NCBI RefSeq assembly: GCF_001021385.1
Contig: NZ_CP011773.1
Coordinates: 310,001-374,000 of the forward strand
Source of the DNA: Mycobacterium sp. EPa45
GTDB lineage: Bacteria > Actinomycetota > Actinomycetes > Mycobacteriales > Mycobacteriaceae
DNA: 64,000 nt
Reading direction: 5' to 3'
The translations under genes were made by a program, and so were the position numbers. Shown here one piece after another: positions 56,159 through 64,000 of the stretch. The first letter of the stretch is position 1. Each line of letters begins with the position of its first letter. The notes under the pieces are model-generated. The model was not told the DNA's origin, did not search any database, and saw nothing but the letters and a program-made list of their open reading frames with translations.

Positions 56159-56348
56159 GTGGCCCCGGCCGCAGGTGGATGGTCGGTGCCCGCCTCTGCG
56201 CGCGAAGCGTCCGCTCCTCCCGGCGGCCCCTGTCCACGCTGCGGGGATCGACCGCGACGAGATATCTGGGCCGTTGGTTGTCGCGCTGAGGCGGACGACA
56301 AACCTGAGGCCTCTGCGCAGGGCCGCCGCACCGCGCAACAATGGACGG

Positions 56349-57536
56349 GTGAACGACTCCGGCGTCGAGTGGGCCAGCAGCGGGCTCGCCTGGCTGACCG
56401 GCCATGCTGACGGCCCGCCCGACCACTCGCGGTCCACGGTGCTGACCCGTGCCTTCGCCGTAGCTGCCGACATCACCGAACTCTGGGGGGCACGCGTCGA
56501 CGCCGTCGCCGCGTTGACCGGCCGCGCCGCGTTGCTCGGACTCCACCGGCGCGGTCGTATCTCGACCGGCGGAGCAACCCGGCTGATGCCAACGCGCGAC
56601 GGCTGGTGGGCGCTCACGCTCTCGCGCGCTGACGACACTGCCGCTGTTCCCGCGCTCATCGAGGCCGACTCTGAGCCGGACGATCCCTGGCCGGCGATTG
56701 CGCGTTGGTCCGCCCAGCGTTGCAGTGACGAGGTCCTCGACCGGGCCGCGTTGTTGGATCTGCCCGCGGCTCGCCTCGGCGAGACCCGCCCGGCGACACC
56801 TACGGTGCGAGCTGCCGGCCGCCGGGCACACCCGCGTCCGCCGAAGGGGCTCTTGGTGGCCGATCTGTCGTCGATGTGGGCCGGCCCGCTGTGCGGGCAG
56901 CTCCTCGCGGCGGCCGGTGCCGTCGTCGTCAAGGTGGAGAGCCCGGCCAGGCCCGACGGAACCCGATCCGGCAACCCCGCCTTCTTCGATTGGATCAACC
57001 ACGGAAAGCTCTCCTACACCCTAGATTTCGACCATGATCATCCGCCGTTGCAAGCACTACTGTCCGCAGCCGACATCGTGATCGAAGGTTCGCGCCCCGG
57101 TGTGCTGGAGCGGCGAGGTTTGAGTCCCGAGGTACTGCCCGGCCCAGCCGGCCGCGTGTGGGTGCGCCTCACCGGTCACGGGCCGGACTCTCGGCGAGCC
57201 GCTTTCGGCGATGACGCGGCCGTCGCGGGGGGACTGGTCGGCGCCAGCCCGCGCGGCCCGGTGTTCTGCGCCGACGCCATCGCCGACCCCCTCACCGGCC
57301 TGGAAGCAGCACTGGCCGTGGCACATTCACTGCAGCGCGGCGGCGGGGAGACCGTCGATGTGGCGATGGCCGAGGTCGCCGCAACCTACGCGTCACTACC
57401 CACCGGCCCGTCAGAATCACCGAACGCCGCGGCCCAGCCGCAAGCACCCCTTCCCAACGCCCCCGCCCCGGCGCTCGGCGCCGACAACGCTGCCGTGGAA
57501 GAGCTTGTCCGACAGCGGACCTCGGTCACGTGCTGA
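56349..57536 (+). CDS. CoA-transferase family III protein
   Basis: A 395-residue protein with the CaiB/BaiF fold. PPKGLLVADLSSMWAGPLCG, VVKVESPARPDG, FDWINHGKLSYTLDF and ADIVIEGSRPGVLERRGLS are family segments; the final DAIADPLTGLEAALAVAHS is typical too. The catalytic Asp of proven transferases (in a YxxNxxDx region after ESP) cannot be assigned with certainty. The N-terminal 150 residues are divergent. GTG 56349 gives a usual length. The downstream amidohydrolase overlaps its end by 7 bp, so both are one operon. The substrate is unknown. Confidence 0.82.
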   Translation: MNDSGVEWASSGLAWLTGHADGPPDHSRSTVLTRAFAVAADITELWGARVDAVAALTGRAALLGLHRRGRISTGGATRLMPTRDGWWALTLSRADDTAAVPALIEADSEPDDPWPAIARWSAQRCSDEVLDRAALLDLPAARLGETRPATPTVRAAGRRAHPRPPKGLLVADLSSMWAGPLCGQLLAAAGAVVVKVESPARPDGTRSGNPAFFDWINHGKLSYTLDFDHDHPPLQALLSAADIVIEGSRPGVLERRGLSPEVLPGPAGRVWVRLTGHGPDSRRAAFGDDAAVAGGLVGASPRGPVFCADAIADPLTGLEAALAVAHSLQRGGGETVDVAMAEVAATYASLPTGPSESPNAAAQPQAPLPNAPAPALGADNAAVEELVRQRTSVTC

Positions 57537-58822
57537 TCCAGCGGGCGCACCTCCTCGACGGGCGGATCGTCGACATCCGGGTGGGCGCCGAGATCCACGA
57601 GGTCGCCGAGCGGCTGACTCCGTGCCGCGGCGAGGACACGTTCGACGCCGCGGGCGGCACCGTGATACCGGGCCTGCATGACCATCACGTGCATCTGCGC
57701 GCCGCGGCAGCCGCACTGGATTCCGTCCAGGTCGGGCCGGCGCTGGTCCACAGCCGCGCCGAGCTTGCCGGCGTGCTGGCTCACGCACCGGTCGGCGAGG
57801 ACGGCTGGATCCGGGCGGTGGGTTATCACGAATCCGCCGCAGGCCCACTGGATCGCGGTCTGCTCGACGCCCTCACTCCCGCTGTGCCGGTGCGTATTCA
57901 GCACCGCAGCGGTGTGCTGTGGTATCTCAACTCGGCCGGCCTCACCGCGGTCGGCCTGCCTGACCATCCCGACGGCAGACTACGCAGTTACGACAGCTGG
58001 TCGGACGCGGTCGCGCGCCGGGACACCTCGCTGGCCACGATCAGCCGGCGGCTCCTCGGTTACGGCGTCACCGGGGTCACCGACGCCACCCCGAACCTCG
58101 GCGCCGACGACATCGTCACGCTGACCGAGGAACACCGACACGGCGGCCTGCATCAGCGCGTGCGTTGGCTGGCGCCGGGAAAGCGGATCTTGCACGACGA
58201 TTCGCTCGATCTCGACGAGTTGACCGACTGGATCGCCGATCGGCACCGGGACAACAGGGCCGTCGCCCTGCACTGCGTCACGGCCGGACAGCTGGTCGTC
58301 ACACTGGCCGCGCTACGGGGGGCGGGTACCCATCCCGATGATCGCATCGAGCACGCGGCGGTGGTGCCCGCAGATATCATCGCCGAGCTCGCCGCCATCG
58401 GGGTGCTGGTGGTGACCCAGCCGAACTTCGTTGCCGAGCGCGGTGATCAGTACCTCATCGATGTCGATCCCCATGACCAGCCCGCACTCTGGCGGCTGGC
58501 ATCGCTGCTGGACGCCGGCGTCCGGGTGGCGCTCTCAACCGACCTGCCGTTCGGCGATGCCGACCCGTGGGCATCCATGCGCGCCGCCGCGCACCGCACC
58601 ACCAAGACGGGTAGCGTGCTGAACGCCAGCGAATGTGTTTCGGCCACAACGGCTCTCACATTGTTCACCGGACATGGCGAGCGCCCCGACCTGCCGAGGA
58701 CGATCGAGCCGGGCCAGCCCGGAGATCTGTGCGTGCTCAGCGCAGCGCCGCCCGAAGTGCTCGACACCCTCGACGGTGACCTGGTGACCGCCACCGTGAT
58801 CGCCGGCCACCTGCATCGCTAG
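57530..58822 (+). CDS. Amidohydrolase family protein (YtcJ-like)
   Basis: A 430-residue metal-dependent hydrolase. The metal ligands are recognisable: DHHVHL near residue 50, His in ALHCVT, His in DRIEHAAVV and Asp in STDLPFGDADPW; IPGLHD and the final PGQPGDLCVLS belong to the composite beta domain. YtcJ-like members hydrolyse N-acyl or cyclic amides; the natural substrate here is unknown. GTG 57530 overlaps the CoA-transferase gene by 7 bp, suggesting a shared pathway. Confidence 0.85.
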   Translation: MLIQRAHLLDGRIVDIRVGAEIHEVAERLTPCRGEDTFDAAGGTVIPGLHDHHVHLRAAAAALDSVQVGPALVHSRAELAGVLAHAPVGEDGWIRAVGYHESAAGPLDRGLLDALTPAVPVRIQHRSGVLWYLNSAGLTAVGLPDHPDGRLRSYDSWSDAVARRDTSLATISRRLLGYGVTGVTDATPNLGADDIVTLTEEHRHGGLHQRVRWLAPGKRILHDDSLDLDELTDWIADRHRDNRAVALHCVTAGQLVVTLAALRGAGTHPDDRIEHAAVVPADIIAELAAIGVLVVTQPNFVAERGDQYLIDVDPHDQPALWRLASLLDAGVRVALSTDLPFGDADPWASMRAAAHRTTKTGSVLNASECVSATTALTLFTGHGERPDLPRTIEPGQPGDLCVLSAAPPEVLDTLDGDLVTATVIAGHLHR

Positions 58823-58826
58823 CTCG

Positions 58827-59990
58827 CTAGCTGGATGTCGGCAGCTCGCGGAACGCCGTAGTCCGGTACGGCTCCGGCTCTTTCGGCAGACCCAGAACCC
58901 GCTCACCGACGATATTGCGCTGAATCTGGTCCGTGCCGCCGCCGATCGAGGTGAAGTAGGCATTGAGTGTGCGGAACGTGACCGCGTCGCCAACCGGGTT
59001 GTCCGGCCCGCTCAACATCGACTCAGGCCCGGCGATCTCGGTCTGCACCTTTGCCGTCTCGTGCAGGATCCGCGACATCGCGATCTTGCCCAGCGCCAGC
59101 AGCGTCGCGGCTTCGGCACGGTCTGAAGTCGCTTTGGCTCGCTGGGTGTTCCACCGGTTCACCGCCGCATACCCTTCGACACGCGCGATCTCCTGGCGGA
59201 TGAACGAGTCGTCGAGCTTGCCGGCGCGCCGCGCCATCTCGACCAGGCTGTCGGCATCGGCCTGCGGCTTGCGGGCCGCGCGAGAGGTGCGCGCCAGATC
59301 ACCCATCAGCCGTCGCTCGTAGCTCAGCGCCACCTGCAGCACCGACCATCCGCCGCCCGGTTCGCCGACCAGGTTCGCGTGCGGCACACGAGCGCCCGAG
59401 ATGAAGACCTCGTTGAACTCCGACTCGCCGGTGATCTGATGAATCGGCCGGATCTCGACGCCGGGCTGGCGCATCGGGAACATGAAGAAGCTGATCCCGT
59501 TGTGCTTGGGCACATCCCAGTCGGTGCGCGCCACCAGCAGGCCGTAATCGGCAGTCTTGGCGAACGATGTCCACACCTTCTGGCCGTCGATCACCCAGTC
59601 GTCGCCATCCCGCTCGGCCCGGGTGCGCAGCCCCGCCAGGTCCGAGCCCGCGCCCGGTTCGGAGTACAGCAGGCACCACTTGGTCTCGCCGCGGATCGAC
59701 GGGGGGATCAGCCGGTGCTTCTGTTCGTCGGTGCCGACGTCGTGCAGCGTGCAGGCGAACAGGTTGGCGCGGTCGTGCCCTGTGCCCGGTGCACCGAGCG
59801 CGGCGAATTCGGCTGCCACGATGCGCGATTGCGGGTCGGTCAGGCCCCGGCCCCACCACTGCGGCTCCCAGCTGGGTACGGCCCAGCCGGCATCGAACAC
59901 CAGCTGTGCCCATTGACCGCGATCGGAGTTCGCATCCCAGTTATCGGCCAGCCACTGCCGGACCTCGTCGCGGACCTCGTCGTCGGTCAT
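58827..59990 (-). CDS. Acyl-CoA dehydrogenase, first subunit of a likely heteromeric pair
   Basis: A 387-residue FAD enzyme. WCLLYSEPGAGSDLAGL, GQKVWTSFAKTADYGLLV and the C-terminal GGGTDQIQRNIVGERVLGLP are typical. In this last motif Gly replaces the Glu used as base in medium-chain enzymes (GEGT in fadE3), as in mycobacterial alpha2beta2 dehydrogenases where the base is elsewhere. ATG 59990 overlaps the stop of the partner gene (ATGA), so the two are translationally coupled and likely form one complex. It would act on branched, steroid-type or other bulky acyl-CoA. Confidence 0.87.
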   Translation of the reverse strand: MTDDEVRDEVRQWLADNWDANSDRGQWAQLVFDAGWAVPSWEPQWWGRGLTDPQSRIVAAEFAALGAPGTGHDRANLFACTLHDVGTDEQKHRLIPPSIRGETKWCLLYSEPGAGSDLAGLRTRAERDGDDWVIDGQKVWTSFAKTADYGLLVARTDWDVPKHNGISFFMFPMRQPGVEIRPIHQITGESEFNEVFISGARVPHANLVGEPGGGWSVLQVALSYERRLMGDLARTSRAARKPQADADSLVEMARRAGKLDDSFIRQEIARVEGYAAVNRWNTQRAKATSDRAEAATLLALGKIAMSRILHETAKVQTEIAGPESMLSGPDNPVGDAVTFRTLNAYFTSIGGGTDQIQRNIVGERVLGLPKEPEPYRTTAFRELPTSS

Positions 59991-61084
59991 CGCTGTGCCT
60001 CCCGCAGTCGCACGTAGCGTTCCCGGTGCCACGCCGGTTCGCCGAACAGTAGGGCATCGGTGCGGGCCCGTCGCAGATACAGGTGCGCGGGATGCTCCCA
60101 GGTGAACCCGATGCCGCCGTGCACCTGGATGTTGTTCGCCGCCACCGTCACGTATGCGTCGGCGCAATATGCCTGTGCGACGGCCAAATCCGCGAGGCGG
60201 CCCGCGTCCTGGGCATCGAACGCCGCGGCGACATGCCGGGCCGCCGACAACGCCGACTCGGCCTCCAGCAGCATGTCGGCGCACATGTGCTTGATCGCCT
60301 GAAAGCTGCCGATCGCCCGTCCGAACTGGAACCGGGTCTTGGCGTAGTCGGCAGCCATCCGCATCACACACATCGCCCCCCCGGCCTGCTCGCCGAGCAA
60401 CGCCACCGACGCGGCGTCCAACGCTTGATCGAGCGCGGCGCAACCCCCGTCCATGGTTCCGACCAACCGGGCCGGGGTATCGGCCAAGACCAGACGGCCC
60501 TGCTTTCGGGTCTGATCGACCGTCGACAGAGCGCTGATCTGCACGCTGTCGGGTTCGACTGCGAACACCGCATTTCCGGCCAACACGTAGATGCGCTCGG
60601 CGATGGTCGCGTCGAGGACGTAGGTCTTGGTGCCCGAGAGCCGCCACTGGGAACCGGCTGATTGCGCAACGGTTTTCGAGGCGCGGGGTGGTCGGGTCGA
60701 CCCCTCCTCGGCGAACGCCACCGTGGTGATCAACTCCCCGGCGGCGATGCGCGGCAGTACCTCGGCCTGCTCACTCGAATCGCCCAGTGCGGCAAGCAAC
60801 GCCGTCGTCAGCACCGCGGTGGACAGATAGGGCGCGCACAGCAGGGTGCGGCCCATGGCCTCCATGACCAGGCCCACCTCGACGGCACCGACTCCGGAGC
60901 CACCAAACTCCTCGGGTATCGCCAAGCCCAGCAGACCCATGCCGGCAAGCTCGGACCACACCGCCGGGTCGTACCCGGTGTCGGTGGCCATCAGCCTGCG
61001 GACCTCGGCCTCGGGTGATCGCTTGGCCAGCAGGTCGGTCACCGCGTCGGCCAGGTCCCGCTGTTCGGTGGTCAGCGACGGCAT
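59987..61084 (-). CDS. Acyl-CoA dehydrogenase, second subunit of the pair
   Basis: A 365-residue member with weaker motifs: LAIPEEFGGSGVGAVEVGLVM, RFQFGRAIGSFQAIKHMCADM and VHGGIGFTWEHPAHLYLRRA. The HGGIGFTWEHxxHLYLRRA ending is characteristic of the non-canonical subunit in heteromeric steroid-type dehydrogenases such as FadE27 or FadE29. The FAD/substrate EPGGGSD-type motif is missing. It begins 4 bp after lipW and overlaps the other subunit by 4 bp. The substrate is unknown. Confidence 0.86.
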   Translation of the reverse strand: MPSLTTEQRDLADAVTDLLAKRSPEAEVRRLMATDTGYDPAVWSELAGMGLLGLAIPEEFGGSGVGAVEVGLVMEAMGRTLLCAPYLSTAVLTTALLAALGDSSEQAEVLPRIAAGELITTVAFAEEGSTRPPRASKTVAQSAGSQWRLSGTKTYVLDATIAERIYVLAGNAVFAVEPDSVQISALSTVDQTRKQGRLVLADTPARLVGTMDGGCAALDQALDAASVALLGEQAGGAMCVMRMAADYAKTRFQFGRAIGSFQAIKHMCADMLLEAESALSAARHVAAAFDAQDAGRLADLAVAQAYCADAYVTVAANNIQVHGGIGFTWEHPAHLYLRRARTDALLFGEPAWHRERYVRLREAQR

Positions 61085-61088
61085 CGGC

Positions 61089-61976
61089 TCACGCCCCAAA
61101 ACTCCGGCGCAGGCTTTCGCACTGGCTGGCAAAGAATGCCTTCGAAATGTCGGCCTTGGCCGCGATCCCGTCGAAACCGTGGAACGCGCCCGGCACCACG
61201 TGAACTTCGCACGGCACACCGGCAGCCTTGAGCCGCTCCGCGTAGTCGAGGTCTTCGTCGTGGAACAGGTCCAGCGTTCCGACTCCCAGCCACGCCGGCG
61301 GCAACCCGGCGAGGTCGGTGCGGCGTGCTGGTGCGGCGACCTCCGGATCGGCACCGCCCAGGTAAGCCCGCCAGCCGAACTTGTTGCTGGTGGCGTTCCA
61401 CAGCCGCTGACCCGGGTTGTCGAGGTGCAGGCCCACACTGCGGTCGTCGATCATCGGGTACACCAGCAATTGGAAGACCGGTTTCACCCCGTCCCGATCG
61501 CGGGCCAGCAGAGCCAACGCCGCGGCGAGGCCGCCACCGGCGCTCGCACCGCCGATCGCGATGCGATCCGCATCGACCGCGGGCAGCCCGGCCAGCCACT
61601 GCAATGCGGTGTAGCAGTCCTCCAGCGGAGCGGGATAGGGATGTTCGGGCGCGAGCCGATAGTCGACGGAGGCCACCACGACGCCCAGTTGTTCGACGAA
61701 CCGGCGGCACAGCATGTCGTCCTGGGCTGCAGTACCCAGGACGTAGCCGCCGCCGTGAATCCACAGCAGCGCCGGGGTGGTCGTCGACGCACCAACAGGC
61801 CGGTAGAGACGGACGCCGACGCCCGACTCCAACGTCAGGATCTCCACACCGTCGTTGTTGGGTCGCTGCAAGCCGGTCAGCCGGCGCAGGACCGGCAGGG
61901 TCCAGGGGGAGATCAGGTTGCGCGGGGTGAACCGCGCGGCTTTGCGCAGATCAGGATGGATGTCGGTGTTGACCAC
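61089..61976 (-). CDS. lipW: Alpha/beta hydrolase LipW (HSL-type esterase)
   Basis: A 295-residue esterase of the hormone-sensitive lipase family. The oxyanion motif LLWIHGGGYVLGT, the serine in IAIGGASAGGGLAAA, the acid near LGVGTLDLFHDED and the His in VPGAFHGFD make a full triad. GTG 61976 starts the protein. It equals Rv0217c in context and heads an operon with two acyl-CoA dehydrogenases. The divergent Baeyer-Villiger monooxygenase makes esters, which this enzyme could open; this link is inferred. Confidence 0.88.
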   Translation of the reverse strand: MVNTDIHPDLRKAARFTPRNLISPWTLPVLRRLTGLQRPNNDGVEILTLESGVGVRLYRPVGASTTTPALLWIHGGGYVLGTAAQDDMLCRRFVEQLGVVVASVDYRLAPEHPYPAPLEDCYTALQWLAGLPAVDADRIAIGGASAGGGLAAALALLARDRDGVKPVFQLLVYPMIDDRSVGLHLDNPGQRLWNATSNKFGWRAYLGGADPEVAAPARRTDLAGLPPAWLGVGTLDLFHDEDLDYAERLKAAGVPCEVHVVPGAFHGFDGIAAKADISKAFFASQCESLRRSFGA

Positions 61977-62052
61977 GCCGCCCAGTATGGCAACCCCCGA
62001 TTTCGGCTAGGACAGGACCTTGATCCTCGACGACGCCGACAGTATCGTGGTG

Positions 62053-62089
62053 GCGGCAATTACGGAACTGTGCGTAGCGTAATTGCCGC
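62053..62089. promoter_or_regulatory. Perfect 12-bp inverted repeat before the monooxygenase gene
   Basis: GCGGCAATTACG and CGTAATTGCCGC flank 13 bp. A possible promoter TTGATC (62020) and TATCGT (62043), 17 bp apart, would start transcription at the left arm, so a bound protein would block it. The ATG is 20 bp behind. Likely a TetR-type or similar operator; the regulator is not in the window. Confidence 0.65.
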
Positions 62090-62109
62090 TGGGTGAGAGG
62101 ACACCGTCG

Positions 62110-64000
62110 ATGACGACCAATCCGTATGCGGGGCAACCCTTCACGTCCTCCGACGAGGAGATCGCGGCGGCATTGGAGCAGGTCAGCATCCCAACTCTGC
62201 TGCTCTCGCTGGTGCACATCACCGGCGACCCGCGCTTCATCCGCGAGTTCAAACAGGCCGGCATCTTCCTCAACGAGGTCCAGGGCTTCATGTCCGAGGA
62301 GGACAAGGCGCGGGCGCGCGCGGTGGCGTTGGCGGTCATCGCCGACTACCGCGACCGCGGCTGCCCGGGTCCGGTGTCGCTGAGCGACGAGCTGATCGGG
62401 GAGATGCTGGACTGGGCGGCCTGCGAGCACGTCGACGACGAGTACCGCCCGATGGTTCTCGAGGAGATGGATCTCGAAGACGTCGACCCGCGCCGCCCCG
62501 CCGCGCTGGATCCCGCGGCGACGGCGGACTTCCCCGTCGTCGTGATCGGCTGTGGTGAATCCGGACTGCTGGCCGGGATCCGGCTCAAACAGGCCAACAT
62601 CCCGTTCACGATCATCGAGAAGAACGCCGGCCCGGGCGGAACCTGGTGGGAGAACAGCTATCCCGGGGCCCGGGTGGATGTGGCCAATCACTTCTACTGC
62701 TACAGCTTCGAGCCGAGCAACGACTGGTCGCACTACTTCGCCGAACAACCCGAGCTGCGCGCCTACTTCGAGACCGTGCTGGCCCGGCACCAGCTCGACC
62801 AGAACGTCCGCTGGCAGACCGAGGTGGTCTCGGCCACCTGGAACGACGATGACGGTTCCTGGCGAGTCATGCTGCGGGACAAGGACGGAACCGAATCGGA
62901 CATCCGCGCACGGGCGGTCATCACCGCCGTCGGCCAGCTCAACCGGCCCGCCCTGCCCGACATCGAGGGCGCCGACACTTTCGCGGGCCCGGCATTCCAT
63001 TCGGCGGCATGGGATCACTCCGTCGACCTGACCGGTAAACGCGTCGCGCTCATCGGCGCCGGGGCCAGCGGCTTCCAGATCGCTCCGGCGATCGCTGACC
63101 AGGTCGAGCATCTGACGGTATTCCAGCGCACCGCGCAGTGGATGTTCCCGAACCCGATGTACCACGACAGCGTCCCGGACGGCGTGCGTTGGGCGATGAA
63201 TCACCTTCCGTACTACAACCGTTGGTACCGCTTCCTGATCCTGTGGCCCGGCGCGGACAAGGGCTTGGAGGCGGCCCGCTCGGACCCGGACTACACCCAC
63301 CCGGACGACCCCAACTACGCGGTCAGTGAGATCAACGCGGTGGCGCGCCTGATGTTCACCGACTGGATCACCACTGGAGTCGGTGACGATCAAGAACTCC
63401 TGAGCAAGGTGCTGCCCGACTATCCCGCTACCGGTAAACGCACGCTGCAGGACAACGGAACCTGGCTCACCACGCTGCGCCGCGACGACGTCGAGCTGGT
63501 GCGCACCCCGATCGAACGCATCACACCCCACGGTGTGGTCACCGCCGACGGTGTGACCCACGACGTCGACGTGATCGTGTACGCCACCGGCTTCCGAGCC
63601 ACCGAGGTGCTCTACCCGATGGCGATCGTCGGCCGCGACGGTGTCGATCTGCGCACCTCCTGGGGCGAGCGACCCGCCGCTTACCTCGGCATCACCGTGC
63701 CCGGCTTCCCCAACTTCTTCATCTTGTACGGCCCGGGTAACCATCTGGCACATGGCGGCAGCCTGATCTTCAATTCCGAGTTGCAGATGCGCTACATCAA
63801 CAGCTGTCTGGCTGAGGTCATCGAGAATGGTTGGCAGTCAATCGAACCGACGCAGGAGGCCACGCAGGAGTGGCATCGCCAGCATCAGGCCGAGATCAAT
63901 ACGATGGTGTGGGCGCACCCATCGATCGAGCATTCCTACTTCAAGAACGCCGACGGCGAGATCCACACCGTCAGCCCGTGGCGCTTGCCCGTCTACTGGA
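62110..64000 (+). CDS. Baeyer-Villiger-type flavin monooxygenase (3' end beyond the window)
   Basis: At least 630 residues, open at the right edge. Two Rossmann motifs, VIGCGESG (146-152) and LIGAGASG (315-321), bind FAD and NADPH, and the type I Baeyer-Villiger fingerprint FxGxxxHxxxW is at 291-301 (FAGPAFHSAAW). An N-terminal extension of about 140 residues (PYAGQPFTSSDEEIAAALEQ) precedes FAD binding, as in 4-hydroxyacetophenone monooxygenase. It would insert oxygen into a ketone to give an ester or lactone. ATG 62110 has GAGAGG upstream. It is divergent from lipW. Confidence 0.9.
   Translation, partial: MTTNPYAGQPFTSSDEEIAAALEQVSIPTLLLSLVHITGDPRFIREFKQAGIFLNEVQGFMSEEDKARARAVALAVIADYRDRGCPGPVSLSDELIGEMLDWAACEHVDDEYRPMVLEEMDLEDVDPRRPAALDPAATADFPVVVIGCGESGLLAGIRLKQANIPFTIIEKNAGPGGTWWENSYPGARVDVANHFYCYSFEPSNDWSHYFAEQPELRAYFETVLARHQLDQNVRWQTEVVSATWNDDDGSWRVMLRDKDGTESDIRARAVITAVGQLNRPALPDIEGADTFAGPAFHSAAWDHSVDLTGKRVALIGAGASGFQIAPAIADQVEHLTVFQRTAQWMFPNPMYHDSVPDGVRWAMNHLPYYNRWYRFLILWPGADKGLEAARSDPDYTHPDDPNYAVSEINAVARLMFTDWITTGVGDDQELLSKVLPDYPATGKRTLQDNGTWLTTLRRDDVELVRTPIERITPHGVVTADGVTHDVDVIVYATGFRATEVLYPMAIVGRDGVDLRTSWGERPAAYLGITVPGFPNFFILYGPGNHLAHGGSLIFNSELQMRYINSCLAEVIENGWQSIEPTQEATQEWHRQHQAEINTMVWAHPSIEHSYFKNADGEIHTVSPWRLPVYW

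Noticed and set aside
56190..56230. A diverged 36-bp repeat before the CoA-transferase gene
   Set aside because: GCGAAGCGTCCGCTCCTCCC resembles the unit loosely but the core spacing is wrong.

Overview
The window is chromosomal DNA from a mycobacterium, most likely a rapid grower of the Mycolicibacterium type. The evidence is high GC, frequent GTG starts, MmpL3 and MmpL11, hemophore-like proteins, PGRS repeats and a gene order that follows the Mycobacterium tuberculosis stretch Rv0182c to Rv0217c. Family names and Rv equivalents are given from memory of those proteins; no database search was run.

Layout. 1-4.3 kb: pirin/MarR divergent pair, a hemophore-like secreted protein, a ferritin-like protein, lactate dehydrogenase and a deazaflavin-type reductase. 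4.3-9.2 kb: sigG with a DNA-damage type promoter, monoacylglycerol lipase, a lipoprotein hydrolase without its serine, the Rv0184/Rv0185 pair and an FMN-binding protein. 9.2-16 kb: a molybdopterin oxidoreductase, then an accessory catabolic unit (IclR regulator, FAD oxidase, DAPG/phloretin hydrolase-like enzyme) and a secreted PE-PPE-like protein. 16-22.7 kb: ilvD, a copper-type operon (DUF305 lipoprotein plus CsoR-family repressor), an MFS exporter, an L,D-transpeptidase and a membrane esterase. 22.7-29.2 kb: an MFS pump controlled by an ArsR-like regulator, a nitroreductase, zmp1, and the Rv0199-Rv0201c equivalents.

29-48.7 kb: the heme and cell-envelope block. mmpL11 stands divergent from two hemophore genes; the second hemophore runs into a PrrAB-like two-component system. 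Then come the Rv0204c-type membrane protein, a frameshifted PGRS protein with a C39-like peptidase end, an AI-2E permease, mmpL3, an NYN-domain protein, trmB and a paired GTPase-like/coiled-coil membrane operon. 48.7-64 kb: pckG, then acyl-CoA metabolism: fadD4, a crotonase, a GntR regulator, fadE3, an Rv0216-type hot-dog hydratase, a CoA-transferase, an amidohydrolase, lipW with two acyl-CoA dehydrogenases, and a Baeyer-Villiger monooxygenase cut by the window end.

The most unusual signals are: a 36-bp GC-rich repeat found between or inside genes at three loci and translated in three different frames (MFS pump, MmpL3, GntR regulator); the IclR/FAD-oxidase/C-C hydrolase unit with a perfect 17-bp operator; a hemophore gene fused operon-fashion to a sensor kinase pair; a non-PE PGRS protein with a papain-like end interrupted by frameshifts; and a series of perfect inverted repeats at promoters. 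No tRNA, rRNA, CRISPR array, transposase or prophage gene was seen.
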